Counted from the stretch's first letter, positions 9,084 to 19,225 are shown. The stretch is DNA of 64,000 nucleotides from Salinicola acroporae (GCF_003206615.1 NZ_PZJW01000005.1:186001-250000), one strand, 5' to 3'. Notes: generated by a model from the letters alone, not told the origin. A program made the numbers and translations.

Positions 9084-11344
9084 GCCGCCACGGCCACATC
9101 GGCAGACGTGACCACTCCCGCCCGCGCCAGCGCGGCATGCGCGCTCAGCGTATCCATGAGCGCCTCCAGCAGCGCCTTGGGACGCCGTCCACAGCGACGC
9201 TGGGCAATTCCCGACAAGCTGGCCCGGACATCCATCGCCCAGGCCTGCTCCTCTTCGCTCAGCCGTAGCGCCAGCGCTGCCAGCATCGCGGCCAGGTGCC
9301 AGCGCTGCTCGCTGTCGTGGGTCACCAGGCCGCGATCGACCAGGATCCGATCCGCCTGCCGTGTCATGCCGGGCAGGGCATCGCCGGCAAACGCCGCGGG
9401 CAGCCGCGAGGCGGCATCGAACCCGGCTTGTGCCGTGCCGAGCCAGTAACGGCTCGCCAATCGGCGGCCGTCGTCACGGTCGCGGACTTCGCCATGCCAG
9501 GCCACGACTGGCAGAGCGTGCTGATCCTGGCGACGCTGGCTAAGGCTCGTCTCCAGTCGCATCACATGAAGGTCCGCCGCGCGGCCCTGATGGCGCACCG
9601 CCCATTTGCCGACCTTCTCGCCCAGCGCCATCGCCTGCGATAGCGCCAGCCATTCGCCAGCGTGACGCAAGCGGCGACTTCCCGTGACCGATGCCAGCCA
9701 GCCCTGCCCCTGACTATCGAGGTCCTCGAGCTCGGCGACATTCGGCAACTGCGCGAACAGGTGCCAGCCGACGCCGAGCGGCCGTGCCCACTCCAATTGC
9801 CCGCGCTGGCCGGCCGGTAGCCGATGGCGCGGCCAGGCCAGCGGCTGCGGCATACCGTGGTGGTCCAGCGAGACCAGCGGCATCGCCCGGTCGCCACCGC
9901 TGACATTGCCACTCTTGGACCAGAACAATGCGTGGGAATGCCGACTGGAGGCCACTAGCCGCTGCTGAGTCATGTCGTCCATGAGCCGCGCAAAATCGCC
10001 GGAGGCGGCCCCGACGCGATTGGCGCGATGCCAGACCTGTTCGAGCAGCGCCATGCCCAGGTTGTGCTGCCTCAAGGTAGCGAGCGTCGTCTCCAGCGCA
10101 CCGCCCTGGCGGAGCACTCCACGGGAGAGCGCCTGCTGGCGGGCCCGCGGCAATGGCAGCGTCTCCATTTCCCGAAGCTCGTCGAAGGGTGACTCTCCCG
10201 CCAGCGACAGCGCTTCGGCGAGCAGCGCATCGGCCTCCACCCGCTCGAGATCTTCCGGCACGCGTTGACCGCGGGAGACGTAACAGAGCTTGAGACGATG
10301 CCGCATGACCACGTCGAGCACGCTGCCCAGTCGCGCCGCCTCGTCGAGCTTGGTCAGGATGCAGCCCCACAGCGGCGCCCCGGCATCCAGCGACGCCTGC
10401 TGCCAGGCTTCGATGACCTGCGCCAGGGTATCGCCATGGCTGGCCGCGTTGAGCACCAGCACGCGTCTTGCCGGCGCGGGCCCCTCGGCCAGGCGTGAGA
10501 TCTCCCCTACCAGCCGCTGGTCACGCTGACTCATGCCGACGGTATCGATCACCGTCAGTTTTTTCCCCGCGCTGCGTGACAGCAGGGCGCGACGTGGCTG
10601 CGTCAGTCTGGCGACCAGCTCTCCCAGGTCGCCATCCTCCTCGAGCGCGTGGACCTCGGTTCCCAGTAGCCTGGCGTAGATTCGCAACTGCTCCGCGGCG
10701 CCGATGCGGTAGCTGTCGGTGGTCACCAGGGCCACGTCCTTGGGTCCGTGGCGCATCACGTAACGAGAGGCCAGCTTGGCCGTGGTGGTGGTCTTGCCGA
10801 CACCGGTGGGGCCGACCAGCGCGAACACCCCGCCATCGGCGAACAGCGCCTCCTCGTCCTCCAGCCATGCCAGCCGCGAGCGCAGCTGGCGCAGCAGCCA
10901 GGCCTCAACGACGGGAGATTCGGGCGCCTCCTCGCGCAGCTCCTCCGGCGGGTCCTGGAGAATGTCCTCGGCCAGCGATGCACTGAACCCCGCCTGCATC
11001 AGGCGTCGGCGTAACGAAGCCGTGAGCGACGGGGAACCGGTTCGCGGAGACGAGGCGTTGTCGCGAAGCAGCGCGCGCACGTCATCCAGCAACCGGCGGT
11101 TGAGCGCCTCGAGCGTCTCCACCGTGGGCGTGGCGGCAGGCTCCGGCAGGGCGGTCGCCGCGGGACTCACCTGCGACTCGAGACCGGCCAGCGCCTGCTC
11201 ATGGGCCTGCTCCGGCATGGCGATGATTTCGACACCCCCTTCGACCGCGCGGTTGGAGAGGATCAGCACCTGATCCCCCAGTGCCGATCTCACCTGACGC
11301 ATGGCCTCGCGGCTGGTACTGGCTATGAAACGTTGGACGCCCAT
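9080..11344 (-). CDS. flhF: FlhF-type SRP GTPase with long C-terminal extension
   Basis: A 754-residue protein. Residues 1-385 look like FlhF, the third SRP-family GTPase, which helps place and number flagella: an N-terminal RFIASTSREAM segment as in FlhF B domains, an N domain, then a G domain with P-loop GPTGVGKTTTT (178-188), DTVGMSQRDQ (267-276) and TKLDEA (331-336). Normal FlhF ends soon after the G domain at about 430-500 residues in total; here about 370 more residues follow, rich in W, H, R and Q, of no family I recognise. ATG 11344 has a GAGGAAG ribosome site and aligns with the FlhF start. No other flagellar gene lies in the window. It could be the sole FlhF or a diverged paralogue. 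Confidence 0.82.
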   Translation of the reverse strand: MGVQRFIASTSREAMRQVRSALGDQVLILSNRAVEGGVEIIAMPEQAHEQALAGLESQVSPAATALPEPAATPTVETLEALNRRLLDDVRALLRDNASSPRTGSPSLTASLRRRLMQAGFSASLAEDILQDPPEELREEAPESPVVEAWLLRQLRSRLAWLEDEEALFADGGVFALVGPTGVGKTTTTAKLASRYVMRHGPKDVALVTTDSYRIGAAEQLRIYARLLGTEVHALEEDGDLGELVARLTQPRRALLSRSAGKKLTVIDTVGMSQRDQRLVGEISRLAEGPAPARRVLVLNAASHGDTLAQVIEAWQQASLDAGAPLWGCILTKLDEAARLGSVLDVVMRHRLKLCYVSRGQRVPEDLERVEADALLAEALSLAGESPFDELREMETLPLPRARQQALSRGVLRQGGALETTLATLRQHNLGMALLEQVWHRANRVGAASGDFARLMDDMTQQRLVASSRHSHALFWSKSGNVSGGDRAMPLVSLDHHGMPQPLAWPRHRLPAGQRGQLEWARPLGVGWHLFAQLPNVAELEDLDSQGQGWLASVTGSRRLRHAGEWLALSQAMALGEKVGKWAVRHQGRAADLHVMRLETSLSQRRQDQHALPVVAWHGEVRDRDDGRRLASRYWLGTAQAGFDAASRLPAAFAGDALPGMTRQADRILVDRGLVTHDSEQRWHLAAMLAALALRLSEEEQAWAMDVRASLSGIAQRRCGRRPKALLEALMDTLSAHAALARAGVVTSADVAVAA

Positions 11345-11576
11345 GACTTCCTCGATGGTTCGGGGCAGTCCGCCGGAAGTCGCCGACCGCCACTGAAGAT
11401 TCGCGGTCACAGTCTGCCAGCCGCCGGGCACCGGGCATGGCCGGGAATGGCGGTCAAATCGGTGCCAATTCCGAGGCTGGGCGATATCGAGGCGATACGC
11501 GAGCGCGATCCTCGGGGGAGGGTCGCCAGCGAACGCGCGACGCGGGAACGGCTCCCCGCCGCGCGCCGGGGTGGGG

Positions 11577-12935
11577 TCAGCCGCTGGTCAGGCGCTGGAT
11601 CAGGGCTTGCGTCGGGTAGCCGTCGGGGACCACGCCGATGCTGCGCTGGTAGGCCCGCAGGCCAGCGCGGGTGTTGGGGCCAACCAGACCATCCGGCGTC
11701 CCCACGTCGAAGCCGTGGGCGTTGAGCCCCTGCTGCATGCGACGAATGCGATCACGCGAGAGCGCCGGTTCGCCCCGCGGCCATTCGCCCTGGATCCCCG
11801 GTCGTCCGGCCAGCCGGTCCGACAGCGTGGCGACGGCCAGCGCGTAGCTGGTCGAGGCGTTGTAGCGCATGATCACGCGAAAGTTGGGCCCGACCAGAAA
11901 CGCCGGCCCCTGGGCACCCGCGGGGGCGATCACCGAGGCCTGATCGAAGTCCGGCAGCGGCTGGCCGTCGAGGCGCTTCACCCCCTGGGCCTGCCACGCC
12001 TGGCTCGGGTGACGCACCGACAACTCGGTCTGGGAGTAATCGAAGCCGTCCGGTAACGTGACCTCGACACCCCAGGGTTGCCCTCGCTGCCAACCGGATG
12101 CATCCAGGTAGTTGGCCGTCGACGCCATCACGTCGGGAATGCTGCCCCAGATATCCCGGCGGCCATCACCGTCTTCGTCAACCGCGTAGGCCAGGAAGCT
12201 GCTCGGGATGAACTGGGTATGTCCCATCGCCCCCGCCCAGGAGCCTCGCATGCGATCCCGGTCGATATCGCCATTCTGCAATATCTTGAGGGCGGCCATC
12301 AGCTCGCCCTGCGCAAACGACTGGCGACGGCCGTCGAAACCCAGCGTCGAGAGCGCATCGATGGTCTCGAAGTCGCCGAAGTTGCTGCCGTAGTTACTCT
12401 CGATCCCCCAGATGGCAACGATGATTTCCCCGGGGACGCCGTATTGCCGGGTGACCTCATCCGCCGTGGTCCGGTTGGCGGCAAGGCGCTCGCGGCCATT
12501 GGAAACGCGCGACGCCGAGACGGCGCTGTCGAGATAGCTCCAGATCTGGCGGGTGAACTCGGGCTGGGAGCGATCGTGCTCGAGAATGCGGGGCTGGTAA
12601 CTGGCTCGATCGAACGCTTCGGCCAGCGTCGCCCGATCGATCCCCTCGGCGGCCGCCCGCTGTCGGAACTGTTCGACCCAGGCGTCGAATCCGGCCGGAT
12701 CCTGCACGCGCCCGGGATCCGTGGCGGCACCGGAACCGTTGTCGGTCTCCTCGGTCGCCGTCCGGGAGTCGGACGGGCTTGACGTCGTCCCCTGGGGAGC
12801 GCTGGAGGCGACCGTTTCGTCGGCGCGACCTTTCGACGCAGCATGGGTATCGGCGACGCTCTGACATCCCAGTAGCGCCAGCGAGAGGCAGAGCGAGAGT
12901 GCGGCGGGAGCCTTGACCGGTAGTGAACGCTTCAC
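11577..12935 (-). CDS. Lipoprotein lytic murein transglycosylase (MltB type, with peptidoglycan-binding domain)
   Basis: A 452-residue cell-wall enzyme that cleaves the MurNAc-GlcNAc bond with formation of 1,6-anhydro-MurNAc. The chosen start is GTG 12935, with AAGGAT upstream, giving a lipoprotein signal whose lipobox LLGC puts the lipidated cysteine at residue 24. A low-complexity acidic linker spans about 30-80. The SLT/MltB domain follows, with catalytic E179 in the motif GIESNYG. A PG_binding_1 domain ends the protein (DGLVGPNTRAGLRAYQ near the C-terminus). It is probably anchored to the inner leaflet of the outer membrane. An alternative ATG at 13007 would extend the N-terminus without a sensible signal peptide. 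Confidence 0.93.
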   Translation of the reverse strand: MKRSLPVKAPAALSLCLSLALLGCQSVADTHAASKGRADETVASSAPQGTTSSPSDSRTATEETDNGSGAATDPGRVQDPAGFDAWVEQFRQRAAAEGIDRATLAEAFDRASYQPRILEHDRSQPEFTRQIWSYLDSAVSASRVSNGRERLAANRTTADEVTRQYGVPGEIIVAIWGIESNYGSNFGDFETIDALSTLGFDGRRQSFAQGELMAALKILQNGDIDRDRMRGSWAGAMGHTQFIPSSFLAYAVDEDGDGRRDIWGSIPDVMASTANYLDASGWQRGQPWGVEVTLPDGFDYSQTELSVRHPSQAWQAQGVKRLDGQPLPDFDQASVIAPAGAQGPAFLVGPNFRVIMRYNASTSYALAVATLSDRLAGRPGIQGEWPRGEPALSRDRIRRMQQGLNAHGFDVGTPDGLVGPNTRAGLRAYQRSIGVVPDGYPTQALIQRLTSG

Positions 12936-13309
12936 GGGACATATCCTTATGCTGAAGTGGTTCCAAGAGATGCTGGGCGCCGAAGCGGTTGTGCTGGCGG
13001 ATTGCACCGCAGTGTAGCGTATCCCGCCGTGCAGGGGAGTGACTCGCGGCCGACGGCATCACGCCCTGCGCGAGGGCCGGAAAGCAGCGCCGCCCCCGGC
13101 GTTGCGCCCTTCCGTCGAGACCAGGCTGGAGGCCCCAGGTTGCCCGCGCCAGGACAGCCGCCACCCATCGCCACCTATGGCTAGGTGTATATCGGCGTGG
13201 TAAAGTCGGACCAACGCCACCATTCGGTTCCCATAATTTACTAATATTTTCAATAATTTCGCGCTCAGCGAATCATGACCAGGCGTTTACTGAAGGGAGG
13301 AGAGACACC

Positions 13310-13504
13310 ATGCCGGGCCACATGCCTAGCCAGCTTTCGCTGACATGCGCGACCTGTCGTATTGGTGCCCCGACTCGTATCGGTGCCCAGACGCTGCCAT
13401 CCATCGCTGCCACGATCACACTTCGGGGCCGGACCCCTGCCTGGATGCTGGCACCCCGCGGCGTCCGTCGTCCTTATCTGACCGATCCGCCCCAGCGACC
13501 CTGA
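13310..13504 (+). CDS. Possible small protein (64 residues) with strong ribosome site
   Basis: This short ORF is supported mainly by an excellent Shine-Dalgarno sequence, AAGGGAGGAG at 13293-13302, seven bases before ATG 13310. The product has two cysteines in a CATC arrangement, an in-frame hexapeptide repeat (RIGAPT then RIGAQT) and no membrane segment. I recognise no family. It could be a real small protein, a leader ORF for the mrp operon (which starts 281 bases downstream), or chance. Confidence 0.3.
   Translation: MPGHMPSQLSLTCATCRIGAPTRIGAQTLPSIAATITLRGRTPAWMLAPRGVRRPYLTDPPQRP
13358..13393. repeat. Tandem repeat of an 18-base unit (two copies)
   Basis: Two adjacent 18-base units at 13358-13375 and 13376-13393 differ at three positions. 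They lie inside the possible small ORF and encode the repeated peptide RIGAPT/RIGAQT. The preserved reading frame fits coding sequence but two copies prove little. Confidence 0.6.
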
Positions 13505-13785
13505 CCTGGCGACAGGTACGCCATGAGACCATGGGTACCGCCATCGCTGCTTGTCCGCAGAGGGCCACCCGCCTCGTCTCGCGCGGAGAAGGACATCATC
13601 GTCCCCGACGTCGACCATCCCCAAGACGCACGCCTCGTGCGACTGGCAACATCGCTTACACTGAGGCGAGCTAGGGGCGCGGATCGATCGCGACGGGCGA
13701 GAAACGAAGCTCGAGCGGGCCGGCTGCCACCATGAGGCAGATCGAGAAACGGGCCTCCCTGATCCAAGAATAGAGCGACAACTTC

Positions 13786-16590
13786 ATGTCACTGCCGCTG
13801 ATCGTTCTGCTGCCGCTACTGGGCAGCCTCGTACCGTTGCTGAGCAGTAACCGGCAACGCAATCTCAATGCCTGGTCCACCGCCCTGCTTCCCGCGATCG
13901 CGCTGGGCATCGTGATCGCCCATGCCCCGGGCGTGATTGCCGGTGAGGTCTACCACTCAAGCATGAGCTGGGTGCCGCAACTGGGCCTCGACCTGGCCTT
14001 CCGTCTCGACGGCCTCTCGCTGCTGTTCCTGCTGTTGATTCTGGGCATCGGCCTGCTGATCATTCTCTACTCGCGCTACTACCTGTCGCCCGAGGACAGC
14101 ATGCCGCGCTTCTACGCCTACCTGATGCTGTTCATGACCTCCATGATCGGCATCGTGATGGCCGACAACCTGTTGCTGCTGTGGGTGTTCTGGGAGTTGA
14201 CCAGCCTGTCGTCGTTCTTGCTGATCGGCTACTGGTATCACCAGAGCGAGGCACGTCGCGGCGCACGCATGGCGCTGGCGGTCACCGGCCTGGGCGGGTT
14301 GGCGATGCTGGCCGGTTTCCTGCTGATCGGCCATATCGTCGGCACCTTCGACCTGCAGACGGTGCTCGACAGCCGCGAGCTGATCCAGGCCGACCCGCGC
14401 TATCTGCCAGCGCTGCTGCTGGTGCTGCTCGGCGCGTTCACCAAATCGGCACAGTTCCCTTTCCACTTCTGGCTTCCGCATGCGATGGCCGCACCGACAC
14501 CGGTCTCGGCGTTCCTGCACTCCGCCACCATGGTCAAGGCGGGCGTGTTCCTGCTCGCCCGCCTGCACCCCGCGCTGGCTGGCTCCCAGTTATGGCTCTA
14601 CATCGTCACCCTCACCGGGCTGGTGACGATGATCTACGCCGCCTATTTCGCGCTGCTCAAGTACGATCTCAAGGGCGTGCTGGCGTTCTCCACCGTGAGT
14701 CACCTGGGCCTGATCACCATGCTGTTCGGGCTGGACAGCAAGCTGGCCGTGGTCGCGGGGCTCTTCCACATCATCAATCACGCGATGTTCAAGGCGGCGC
14801 TGTTCATGTCCTCCGGGATCATCGACCACGAGACCGGAACACGGGACATCCGCAAGCTGAGCGGGCTGCGCCGCAGCATGCCGATGACGGCGGCGCTGTC
14901 GGGCCTGGCCGCGGCCTCCATGGCGGGAGTGCCGCTGCTCAATGGTTTCATCTCGAAGGAGATGATGCTGACCGAGACACTGGAGAGTAGTCTGCTGGGC
15001 GGCCTGGCCTGGTTGATCCCGGTGCTGGCGACGCTCGGCAGCGTGCTGTCGGTGGCCTACTCGCTGCGTCTGATTCGGAATGTCTTCTTCGGCCCGGAAG
15101 CGAAGGAACTGCCCAAGGCGCCCCATGAAGCGCCGCTCCCGATGCGCCTGCCCATGCTGCTGCTGGTTGGCCTGTGCGTCGTTATCGGACTGATCCCGGC
15201 AGTGATCGTATCGGGAGTGCTGGATGCCGCCGCCCGGGCCACGATCCTGGCGCCGAGGCCGGAATTTCATCTGTCGATCTGGCACGGCTTCAACCTGCCG
15301 CTGCTGATGAGCGCCATCGCGCTGGCCGGCGGGGTCGGCATCTACGCCGTGCGCCGCAACCTGTTCAGCTTCCAGCGCCAGTTCCCGCAACGCAACGCGC
15401 TGATGATCTTCGAGCACAGCGTGCGCCGCCTGCTGCAATGGACCCAGGTCGCCATCGACCGGCTCGAGAACGGCTCGCTGCAGCGCTACATGCTGTGGCT
15501 GATCGTGGCGGTGCTGTTCCTCACCGGCAGCGGACTGCTGGATCTCGACCAGTTGCAGGGCTCGCGCCAGCCGCAGCCGCTCGACGGCCTGCTGCTCGCC
15601 GGCGCCGCCATCACGATCCTGGCGGGCCTGGGTACCGCCGTTCTCCACCGCCGCCGGCTGGTCTCGCTGATGATGCTGTCGGTCGTCGGGCTGATGGTGT
15701 CGCTGGCGTTCGCCCGCTTCTCCGCCCCCGATCTCGCGCTGACACAACTGGCGGTCGAAGTGGTGACCGTCATTCTGTTGATGCTGGCACTGTTCTTCCT
15801 GCCCCAGCGCACGCCCAAGGAGTCCACTGGCGCTCGCGTGGTGAGGGACGTGCTGCTGGCCGCCGGTTTCGGCGGCGTGGTGGCGAGCCTCAACTTCGCC
15901 CTGTTGACCCGGCCGCTGGACAGTATCTCCGGCTTCTTCCTCGACAACAGCGTCAGTGGCGGTGGCGGGCACAACGTGGTCAACGTCATCCTGGTCGACT
16001 TCCGCGGATTCGACACGCTGGGCGAGATCACCGTGCTCTGCATTGCCGCCATCGGCATCTACAAGCTGCTCAATCGCCTACGCCTGTTCATGCCATCGAG
16101 CGACAGCGAAGGTCGTCCCTGGTCCAAGGACCTGCATCCCATGCTGCTGGCGACCGTGTCACAGAGCCTGCTGCCGCTGGCGCTGCTGGTCTCGGTATTC
16201 ATCTTCCTGCGCGGTCACAACGAACCTGGCGGCGGCTTCATCGCCGGTCTGGTGACGGCGGTCGCGCTGATTCTGCTCTACATCGCCCGTGGCGTGGACT
16301 GGGCCCAGCAGCGCCTCTCCTTCCAGTACCAACCCATCGCCGTGACGGGCGTGGCCATCGCCACGCTGACCGGCCTCGGCAGTTGGCTGTTCGGCCACAA
16401 CTTCCTGACCTCCGCCTTCGGCCATTTCTCGATCCCCTATATCGGCGAGATCGAGCTGGCCACGGCGATGCTGTTCGATCTCGGGGTCTACCTGACGGTC
16501 GTCGGTGCCACGCTGATGATTCTGGCCAACCTGGGCAAACTGACCACGCGACACCGGCCCAGCAAAGAGAACGAAAAGGAGACCGTCTGA
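13786..16590 (+). CDS. mrpA: Na+/H+ antiporter subunit MrpA fused with MrpB (group 2 Mrp)
   Basis: A 934-residue polytopic membrane protein, the largest subunit of the Mrp cation/proton antiporter. Residues 1-760 match MrpA, which is related to respiratory complex I subunit NuoL: the family region around [26 protein letters not shown] shows the conserved lysine, glutamate and histidines of the proton path. Residues from about 785 to 934 match MrpB, with [14 protein letters not shown]. This MrpA-MrpB fusion defines group 2 (Pha/Mnh-like) six-gene operons. The role is Na+ extrusion and pH homeostasis driven by the proton motive force. The stop overlaps the start of mrpC by one base (TGATG). Confidence 0.95.
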   Translation: MSLPLIVLLPLLGSLVPLLSSNRQRNLNAWSTALLPAIALGIVIAHAPGVIAGEVYHSSMSWVPQLGLDLAFRLDGLSLLFLLLILGIGLLIILYSRYYLSPEDSMPRFYAYLMLFMTSMIGIVMADNLLLLWVFWELTSLSSFLLIGYWYHQSEARRGARMALAVTGLGGLAMLAGFLLIGHIVGTFDLQTVLDSRELIQADPRYLPALLLVLLGAFTKSAQFPFHFWLPHAMAAPTPVSAFLHSATMVKAGVFLLARLHPALAGSQLWLYIVTLTGLVTMIYAAYFALLKYDLKGVLAFSTVSHLGLITMLFGLDSKLAVVAGLFHIINHAMFKAALFMSSGIIDHETGTRDIRKLSGLRRSMPMTAALSGLAAASMAGVPLLNGFISKEMMLTETLESSLLGGLAWLIPVLATLGSVLSVAYSLRLIRNVFFGPEAKELPKAPHEAPLPMRLPMLLLVGLCVVIGLIPAVIVSGVLDAAARATILAPRPEFHLSIWHGFNLPLLMSAIALAGGVGIYAVRRNLFSFQRQFPQRNALMIFEHSVRRLLQWTQVAIDRLENGSLQRYMLWLIVAVLFLTGSGLLDLDQLQGSRQPQPLDGLLLAGAAITILAGLGTAVLHRRRLVSLMMLSVVGLMVSLAFARFSAPDLALTQLAVEVVTVILLMLALFFLPQRTPKESTGARVVRDVLLAAGFGGVVASLNFALLTRPLDSISGFFLDNSVSGGGGHNVVNVILVDFRGFDTLGEITVLCIAAIGIYKLLNRLRLFMPSSDSEGRPWSKDLHPMLLATVSQSLLPLALLVSVFIFLRGHNEPGGGFIAGLVTAVALILLYIARGVDWAQQRLSFQYQPIAVTGVAIATLTGLGSWLFGHNFLTSAFGHFSIPYIGEIELATAMLFDLGVYLTVVGATLMILANLGKLTTRHRPSKENEKETV

Positions 16591-16940
16591 TGGAAGCGCT
16601 CTACGCCACCGTAACCGGTTTCCTGGCCGCCAGCGGTCTCTATCTGGCACTGCGGGGCCGCACCTTTCCCGTGGTCGTGGGACTGACCCTGCTCTCCTAT
16701 GCGGTCAACCTGTTCCTGTTCTCCACCGGCGGGCTCACCACCAACGGCGCGGCGGTCATCCGCGAAGGCGTCACCGACTACGCCGATCCGCTCCCCCAGG
16801 CACTGGTCCTGACCGCCATCGTGATCGGCTTCGCCATGACCGCGTTCTCGGTGATCCTGGCGATGCGCGTGCGCGGCGACCAGGGTAGCGATCAGGTCAA
16901 CGATCAGCGCGGCGAAGAGCCGAAGGAGGAGAAGTCATGA
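16590..16940 (+). CDS. mrpC: Na+/H+ antiporter subunit MrpC
   Basis: A 116-residue small membrane subunit related to NuoK, with three transmembrane helices (about 5-22, 28-48 and 70-93). The motif DPLPQALVLTAIVIGFA is diagnostic of the family. The start ATG 16590 shares a base with the mrpA stop, and the stop overlaps mrpD (ATGA). The C-terminal tail from about residue 95 is charged and acidic, unlike the short tails of many homologues, which fits a halophile. Confidence 0.95.
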   Translation: MEALYATVTGFLAASGLYLALRGRTFPVVVGLTLLSYAVNLFLFSTGGLTTNGAAVIREGVTDYADPLPQALVLTAIVIGFAMTAFSVILAMRVRGDQGSDQVNDQRGEEPKEEKS

Positions 16941-18454
16941 TGCATCATCTGATCGTGCTTCCGATCCTCCTGCCGCTCCTGAGCGGACTGCTGATGCTGG
17001 TCAAACGAGACTCGATCGTGCTGCCTCGGCGAGCAATCGCCTTGACCAGCACGGCGGCACTGCTGGTGATCAGCGCTGTACTGGTCATCCAGAGCGACAG
17101 CGGCGAGATCACCTACTACGCGCTGGGCGACTGGCAGCCCCCGTTCGGTATCGTGCTGGTGCTGGATCGACTCTCGGCGCTGATGGTCTGCCTGACAGCC
17201 TTTCTGGCCCTTGGCAGCGTCGCTTACGCCTGCGCCGGCGACGACCGCAAGGGCAGCAACTTCCATGGCCTGTTCCAGTTGCAGTTGATGGGGATCAACG
17301 GTGCTTTCCTGACCGGCGACATGTTCAACCTGTTCGTGTTCTTCGAGGTCCTGCTGATCGCCTCCTACTCGCTGCTGATGCATGGCGGCGGCAAGGATCG
17401 CACCCAGGCCGGCTTCCACTACGTGGCGCTGAACCTGGCCGGCTCGGCGATGTTCCTGATCGCGCTCGGCGTGCTCTACGGCACCACCGGTACGCTCAAC
17501 ATGGCGGACATGTCGCAGAAGGTCGCCGCGCTCGACCCAGACCGGCTCGGCCTGATCAAGGCGGGCGCGTTCCTGCTGCTGGTGGTGTTCGGTCTCAAGG
17601 CCGCGATCCTGCCGCTCTATTTCTGGCTACCGCGCGCCTACAGCAGTGCGCCGGCGCCGGTAGCGGCACTGTTCGCGATCATGACCAAGGTGGGCATCTA
17701 CGCGATTCTGAGGGTCTACACGCTGATCTTCGGCAGCGGTGCCGGCGAGCTGGCGAATTTCGTTCAACCCTGGCTGTGGTGGTTCGCCTTGGCGACACTC
17801 GCACTCGGCGGCCTGGGCGTACTGTCGGCCCGCGACCTGCGCAACCAGGTGGCCTACCTGATCCTGATTTCGGTCGGCACCCTGCTGGTCGGGGTCAGCA
17901 TGAATCGCGAGGCGCCTCTCGCCGCCCTGCTCTACTACATGATCCATACCACCCTGGTCAGCGGCGGGCTGTTCCTGCTGGCCGACGCGATCGGCGAGCA
18001 GCGCGGCAAGGCTGGCGCACGGATCGTCCCCGGCCGCGGCGTGACCCAACCGGCCTTGCTGGGGCTGTTCTACTTCATCGGTGCGGTCACGGTGATCGGC
18101 CTGCCGCCACTGTCGGGCGCCATCGGCAAGGCGCTGCTGCTGAATGCCGCGCTGCCGAGCGAGCAACCTTGGCTGTGGTCGCTGCTGTTGCTGTCGAGCC
18201 TGGCGGGGCTCGTCGCCATGGCGCGTAGCGGCTCGACCGTGTTCTGGAAGGCGGGGCGCGGCGACAGCGACGGCCCCAGGTTGAAGCCGGCGATGCTGGC
18301 GGGACTGATCCTGCTGCTCGGCGCGTCACCGGCATTATCGATTCTCGCCGGTCCAATCACGCGATTCACCGATGCCAGCGCCACTCAACTGCTCGATCAC
18401 GACGCCTATGCCGAGGCGATCCTGTCCCGCAACATTGCCGGAGGTGACTCATGA
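16937..18454 (+). CDS. mrpD: Na+/H+ antiporter subunit MrpD
   Basis: A 505-residue polytopic subunit related to NuoM/NuoN. The conserved glutamate of the proton channel lies in FNLFVFFEVLLIASYSL, and a lysine lies in GLKAAILPLYFWLPRAYSSAP. About 14 hydrophobic helices can be counted. The gene overlaps mrpC and mrpE by four bases each, so translation is probably coupled across the operon. Two adjacent ATG codons (16937 and 16940) make the first residue uncertain by one. Confidence 0.95.
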   Translation: MMHHLIVLPILLPLLSGLLMLVKRDSIVLPRRAIALTSTAALLVISAVLVIQSDSGEITYYALGDWQPPFGIVLVLDRLSALMVCLTAFLALGSVAYACAGDDRKGSNFHGLFQLQLMGINGAFLTGDMFNLFVFFEVLLIASYSLLMHGGGKDRTQAGFHYVALNLAGSAMFLIALGVLYGTTGTLNMADMSQKVAALDPDRLGLIKAGAFLLLVVFGLKAAILPLYFWLPRAYSSAPAPVAALFAIMTKVGIYAILRVYTLIFGSGAGELANFVQPWLWWFALATLALGGLGVLSARDLRNQVAYLILISVGTLLVGVSMNREAPLAALLYYMIHTTLVSGGLFLLADAIGEQRGKAGARIVPGRGVTQPALLGLFYFIGAVTVIGLPPLSGAIGKALLLNAALPSEQPWLWSLLLLSSLAGLVAMARSGSTVFWKAGRGDSDGPRLKPAMLAGLILLLGASPALSILAGPITRFTDASATQLLDHDAYAEAILSRNIAGGDS

Positions 18455-18948
18455 TTCCTCCCACTCGCTGGCTGCCGATGCCGGTACTATCCCTTTTACT
18501 GCTTGTGGTTTGGCTGTTGCTGCAGCAGAGCGTCGCGCTGGGGCAGTGGCTCCTCGGCGGTGTGCTGGCGATCCTGATCCCGGTGGTCTGCCGACCTTTC
18601 TGGGAGCGCCAGCCGACCATCAAGCGTCCTCTGAAACTGCTGGGCTACTTCTTACGTGTGCTGGGCGACATCGTGACCGCGAACATCCAGGTCTCGAAGT
18701 TGATTCTCGACCCCCGGGGCCAGATGCGACCGGCCTTCGTCGAATACCCGCTCACGCTGAGGGAGAATTTTCCGATCACCATCCTGGCCAGCACCATTAC
18801 CATGACGCCGGGGACCGTCTCCGCCCACCTGCGGCTCGACGGCAGGACGCTGCTCATCCACGCGCTGGACGTGGCGGACACCAGGGCGTTGATCGATGAA
18901 ATTCACCAGCGCTACGAGCGCCCCCTGATGGAGATCTTCGAATCATGA
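18451..18948 (+). CDS. mrpE: Na+/H+ antiporter subunit MrpE
   Basis: A 165-residue protein with an N-terminal hydrophobic pair of helices (about 8-48) and a cytoplasmic domain containing the family region TILASTITMTPGTVSAHL. MrpE has no complex I counterpart and is needed for stable assembly of the antiporter in studied systems. It overlaps both mrpD and mrpF by four bases (ATGA). Confidence 0.94.
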   Translation: MIPPTRWLPMPVLSLLLLVVWLLLQQSVALGQWLLGGVLAILIPVVCRPFWERQPTIKRPLKLLGYFLRVLGDIVTANIQVSKLILDPRGQMRPAFVEYPLTLRENFPITILASTITMTPGTVSAHLRLDGRTLLIHALDVADTRALIDEIHQRYERPLMEIFES

Positions 18949-19214
18949 TCGACATGGCCCTGTGGATCGCGCTGGCGCTGTTCTGCGCCGCCATCGTACT
19001 CAATTTCTATCGCGCCGTTGTCGGACCCAGCCTGCCGGATCGGGTACTGGCGGTGGACACCATGTACATGAACTCGATCGCGCTGATCGTCCTGTTCGGT
19101 ATCTGGGTCAACAACAAGGACTACTTCGAAGCGGCGCTTCTGATCGCGATGCTGGGCTTCGTCAGCACCATCGCCATCTGCAAGTATCTGCTGCGCGGCG
19201 ACATCATCGAATAG
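18945..19214 (+). CDS. mrpF: Na+/H+ antiporter subunit MrpF
   Basis: An 89-residue subunit with three transmembrane helices. It carries the conserved RAVVGPSLPDRVLAVDT segment (about 25-41), typical of MrpF. It starts inside the mrpE stop (ATGA) and is followed eleven bases later by mrpG. Function outside the Mrp complex is not expected. Confidence 0.94.
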   Translation: MIDMALWIALALFCAAIVLNFYRAVVGPSLPDRVLAVDTMYMNSIALIVLFGIWVNNKDYFEAALLIAMLGFVSTIAICKYLLRGDIIE

Positions 19215-19225
19215 GAGGCGTGACG

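Larger units (their letters stand above)
12936..13785. other. Long intergenic region upstream of the mrp operon
   Basis: About 850 bases separate the transglycosylase gene from mrpA. An AT-rich patch lies at about 13220-13260 and includes a TAATAT hexamer at 13242-13247. One short ORF with a strong ribosome site lies at 13310-13504 and contains an 18-base tandem repeat (entered separately). The remainder, 13505-13785, is GC-rich and holds only a weak TACACT -10-like hexamer at 13657. It may contain the mrp promoter and a leader RNA, but I see no recognisable riboswitch. Confidence 0.4.

Noticed and set aside
13059-13253. A 64-residue minus-strand ORF in the mrp-upstream gap
   Set aside because: No ribosome site or similarity, and it spans a GC-rich to AT-rich transition.
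13008-13785. Na+ or Li+ riboswitch upstream of mrpA
   Set aside because: No structure I can recognise by eye; kept only as a suggestion for a covariance-model search.
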